Assembly: GCA_000697335.1 (NCBI GenBank) | Contig: JNEM01015222.1 | Location: forward strand, 1 to 32,848 | Direction of reading: 5' to 3' | DNA: 32,848 nt | Origin: Conidiobolus incongruus B7586 | Taxonomy: Eukaryota > Entomophthoromycota > Entomophthoromycetes > Entomophthorales > Conidiobolaceae | Part shown: one piece after another, positions 31,100 through 32,848 of the stretch | Layout of the letters: every line of letters starts with the position of its first letter | Position numbering within the stretch: position 1 is the first letter of the stretch | Notes under the pieces: model-generated | Told to the model about the DNA's origin: nothing | The model's database searches: none | Seen by the model: the letters and a program-made list of their open reading frames with translations, nothing else | Made by a program: the position numbers and the translations under genes

Positions 31100-31385
31100 T
31101 TAACCATTCTTTACACTCATAATAATATTCTTATCATTGACAGTTAAATTTAGACGTTTTTCATTATAATCAGCTGTATATACAACACCGGGTTTGATCA
31201 CTCTTCTGGGCTGTGGTAATTCTTTCTCTAGAACCTAATCTTCAAAGTTAAAATGAATATTAAACCATTCAATGAAGAAATAGGCTTACATGATTATCAG
31301 TCTTATTAATCTCATTTTCTTTACCCAATTCAATCAAAGTTTTACCTACTAGATGTCTGTATTTATCAGCGATATTTTCACTCAT
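31100..31385 (-). CDS. Peptidase inhibitor of family I78, two exons
   Basis: Exon 1 (31290-31385, 32 codons) and exon 2 (31100-31234, 44 codons plus TAA) give a 76-residue protein when the 55-nt intron is removed in phase 0. The C-terminal half holds the I78 signature: LPQPRRVIKPGVVYTADYN then EKRLNLTVNDKN, matching the family pattern RVI-(R/K)-PG-x-x-x-T-x-D-(Y/F)-x-x-x-RLN-(V/I)-x-V-D. Exon 1 has the family's usual weak start (HLVGKTLIELGKE, like the L-V-G-K element of I78 and potato-inhibitor-I proteins). Family members block serine peptidases such as subtilisins through an exposed loop. There is no signal peptide, so it probably acts inside the cell. The usual final Cys-Gly reads Asn-Gly, so the disulfide seen in some members is absent. 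Start chosen because it is the first Met and gives the family's usual length. Confidence 0.85.
31235..31289 (-). other. 55-nt intron of the I78 inhibitor gene
   Basis: Begins GTAAGC and ends TTAG, with a branch-point-like TTTTAAC about 15 nt before the end. It contains in-frame stops, and its removal joins two family-like segments. It is the only intron in the window that I can place precisely. Confidence 0.85.
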
Positions 31386-32848
31386 CTTTAATTAATTTAT
31401 AATTAATATTTTTATTCTAAAGTTTTAATATTTTAATTTTTAAAGAATTTTAAAAAATAAATTTTTAATAACAAATCAAGGTTTTTATACCTTTTTATCT
31501 TATCAATTTTTTAGTATCATACGAGTTTTAAATTTAATTTCTAGAAATTTCTGATTGTTTTTATGTCTTCTTTTTATTTATAATTTGTAAATTATTTTAA
31601 TAATGATTTTCAGATATTATTATGTTAAAATTTGCATAAATTAGATTTGTAATAACTTATCAATTTTAAAGTAAATGTTTCAAATTTAAATTCATTAACT
31701 CAGTGATCATGTTGATGAAAATTCCATAAATTATAAGTTTAATAATCCAAATTTATGATGTAGAGCCTTTTCTTTAAACGCCATTTCTATTATCAATAGA
31801 TAAATAATTTATGAGGTACTAGTAGTTAAAAATAACGCTAATTATGTAATATTTTAGATTTTAACATAATATAAAGTAATTAAATTCAGTTCATATCAAA
31901 ATATAATATTTAAATTCTTGAATTTACTTGATGGAACTGTCCATTGAACCAGTCTTAAGTTTCTGTTAAATATGAAATATTCCTTTCCAACTCAGTTAAC
32001 CAAACAACCTTTTAAGACAAATCATTTCAATATACATCATTTAATAATATATATATATATATATTTGATATTGAATCTTCCTAAATAGAAATATAAAATA
32101 TAATATCAAATTTATTATTATTTTAAATTTTTTTCTTTATTAATTAGTTAAATAAAATTAATTATTAAAAAAAATTTTTTAAAAATTATCTGTTTTATTA
32201 TTAAATAAAATAATTTAACTTAAATTATTAATATAATAATTTTTATGATTTAAAAGTAAAACTTTTTAATTTTAATAAATATATAAGATTAATTAATATG
32301 ACTATTTGTACTGGATGATTACTAGATTTATTATATTACTTAAGCAAAGTCAGGATATAAAGGAAATAAAACCAAAAAACGCTTATCAACAAACTAATTA
32401 TACCAAAGTCTACTACCTTATAGAAGATTGTATTGTCTAATTATTTATAGGAAAATAAATTATTTTATTAATTATAAGAACTCTGAGAGTGGATATAAAT
32501 CTAACATATTATTATATTAAATCAAACTATTATATATTAAATTTTTAATAAAAAAAATATACCAATTTTTGATATAATAATTATTTTAATTAATATAATA
32601 ATAATTAATCTTGATTGAATATTATAATATTATATATATTTAATATATATTAAATTATAATAAATATTAATATAATTGACCTTTTTTATAAATATTTAAA
32701 TATTGATATATTATTCAAATTTTGAAACTTACTTTGATTAAAATGAAAATTTATTATTATATTAATTATTGAATATTTTATAAAATCAGAGTCTATAAAT
32801 AAAATAATAAGGTAAAATATAAATCTATGTTTATTTTATATTTAATTC
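31386..32848. other. AT-rich region to the right edge
   Basis: Very AT-rich, with a TA run at 32046-32065. No gene, RNA or repeat element is seen. Confidence 0.55.

Overview
This 32.8-kb window is nuclear DNA of a eukaryote, most likely a fungus. It is very AT-rich and gene-poor, has one clear 55-nt GT-AG intron, TATA boxes about 40-90 nt upstream of start codons, genes reading on both strands and the standard stop codons. Proteins recognised at the edges fit a fungus: a mitochondrial uL6 ribosomal protein and a peptidase inhibitor of family I78. I cannot name the species.

Layout. At the left edge lies the 3' end of the uL6m gene (+). It converges on a decayed gene on the minus strand (about 785-3515). 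Pieces of that gene, in several frames, read like the alternative clamp loader ELG1/ATAD5: a basic PKKPPRRPKK tract, a P-loop-like GPARSGK, an SKRHIILLSNS stretch and a DISEVLNQL stretch. A GC-richer, coding-like island of unknown identity follows (5380-5650).

The centre (5983-27690) is a cluster of genes for small to large secreted proteins. Five open genes share one plan: M(R/H)(S/T)(A/T)T start, hydrophobic signal peptide ending near SLIATP, a short propeptide, an Arg-Arg (Kex2-type) site at residue 28-30, then an acidic low-complexity body without cysteine. Three (5983, 8636 and 10258, all minus) end in Tyr/Gly/Asp repeats. One (16187, minus) has acidic Ser/Glu/Pro repeats and a basic tail. 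One (20812, plus) is a 922-residue protein with 24 copies of a D-V-V-x-x-x-V-x-(V/L)-L motif, eight of them pairs in an exact 144-bp tandem array. Between and beyond them lie broken or doubtful relatives (about 12330-12690, 14159-14944, 17660-17971, 19139-19561, 27122-27690). This looks like a birth-and-death cluster of lineage-specific secreted proteins. Their function is not known from the sequence.

A decayed PIF/Harbinger DNA transposon (23715-26244), with 20-bp terminal inverted repeats and a 3-bp AAT target duplication, sits 134 bp after the large repeat-protein gene. On the right is a two-exon gene for a 76-residue I78-type peptidase inhibitor (31100-31385, minus). The rest is AT-rich intergenic sequence with a few microsatellites, in which I see no gene.
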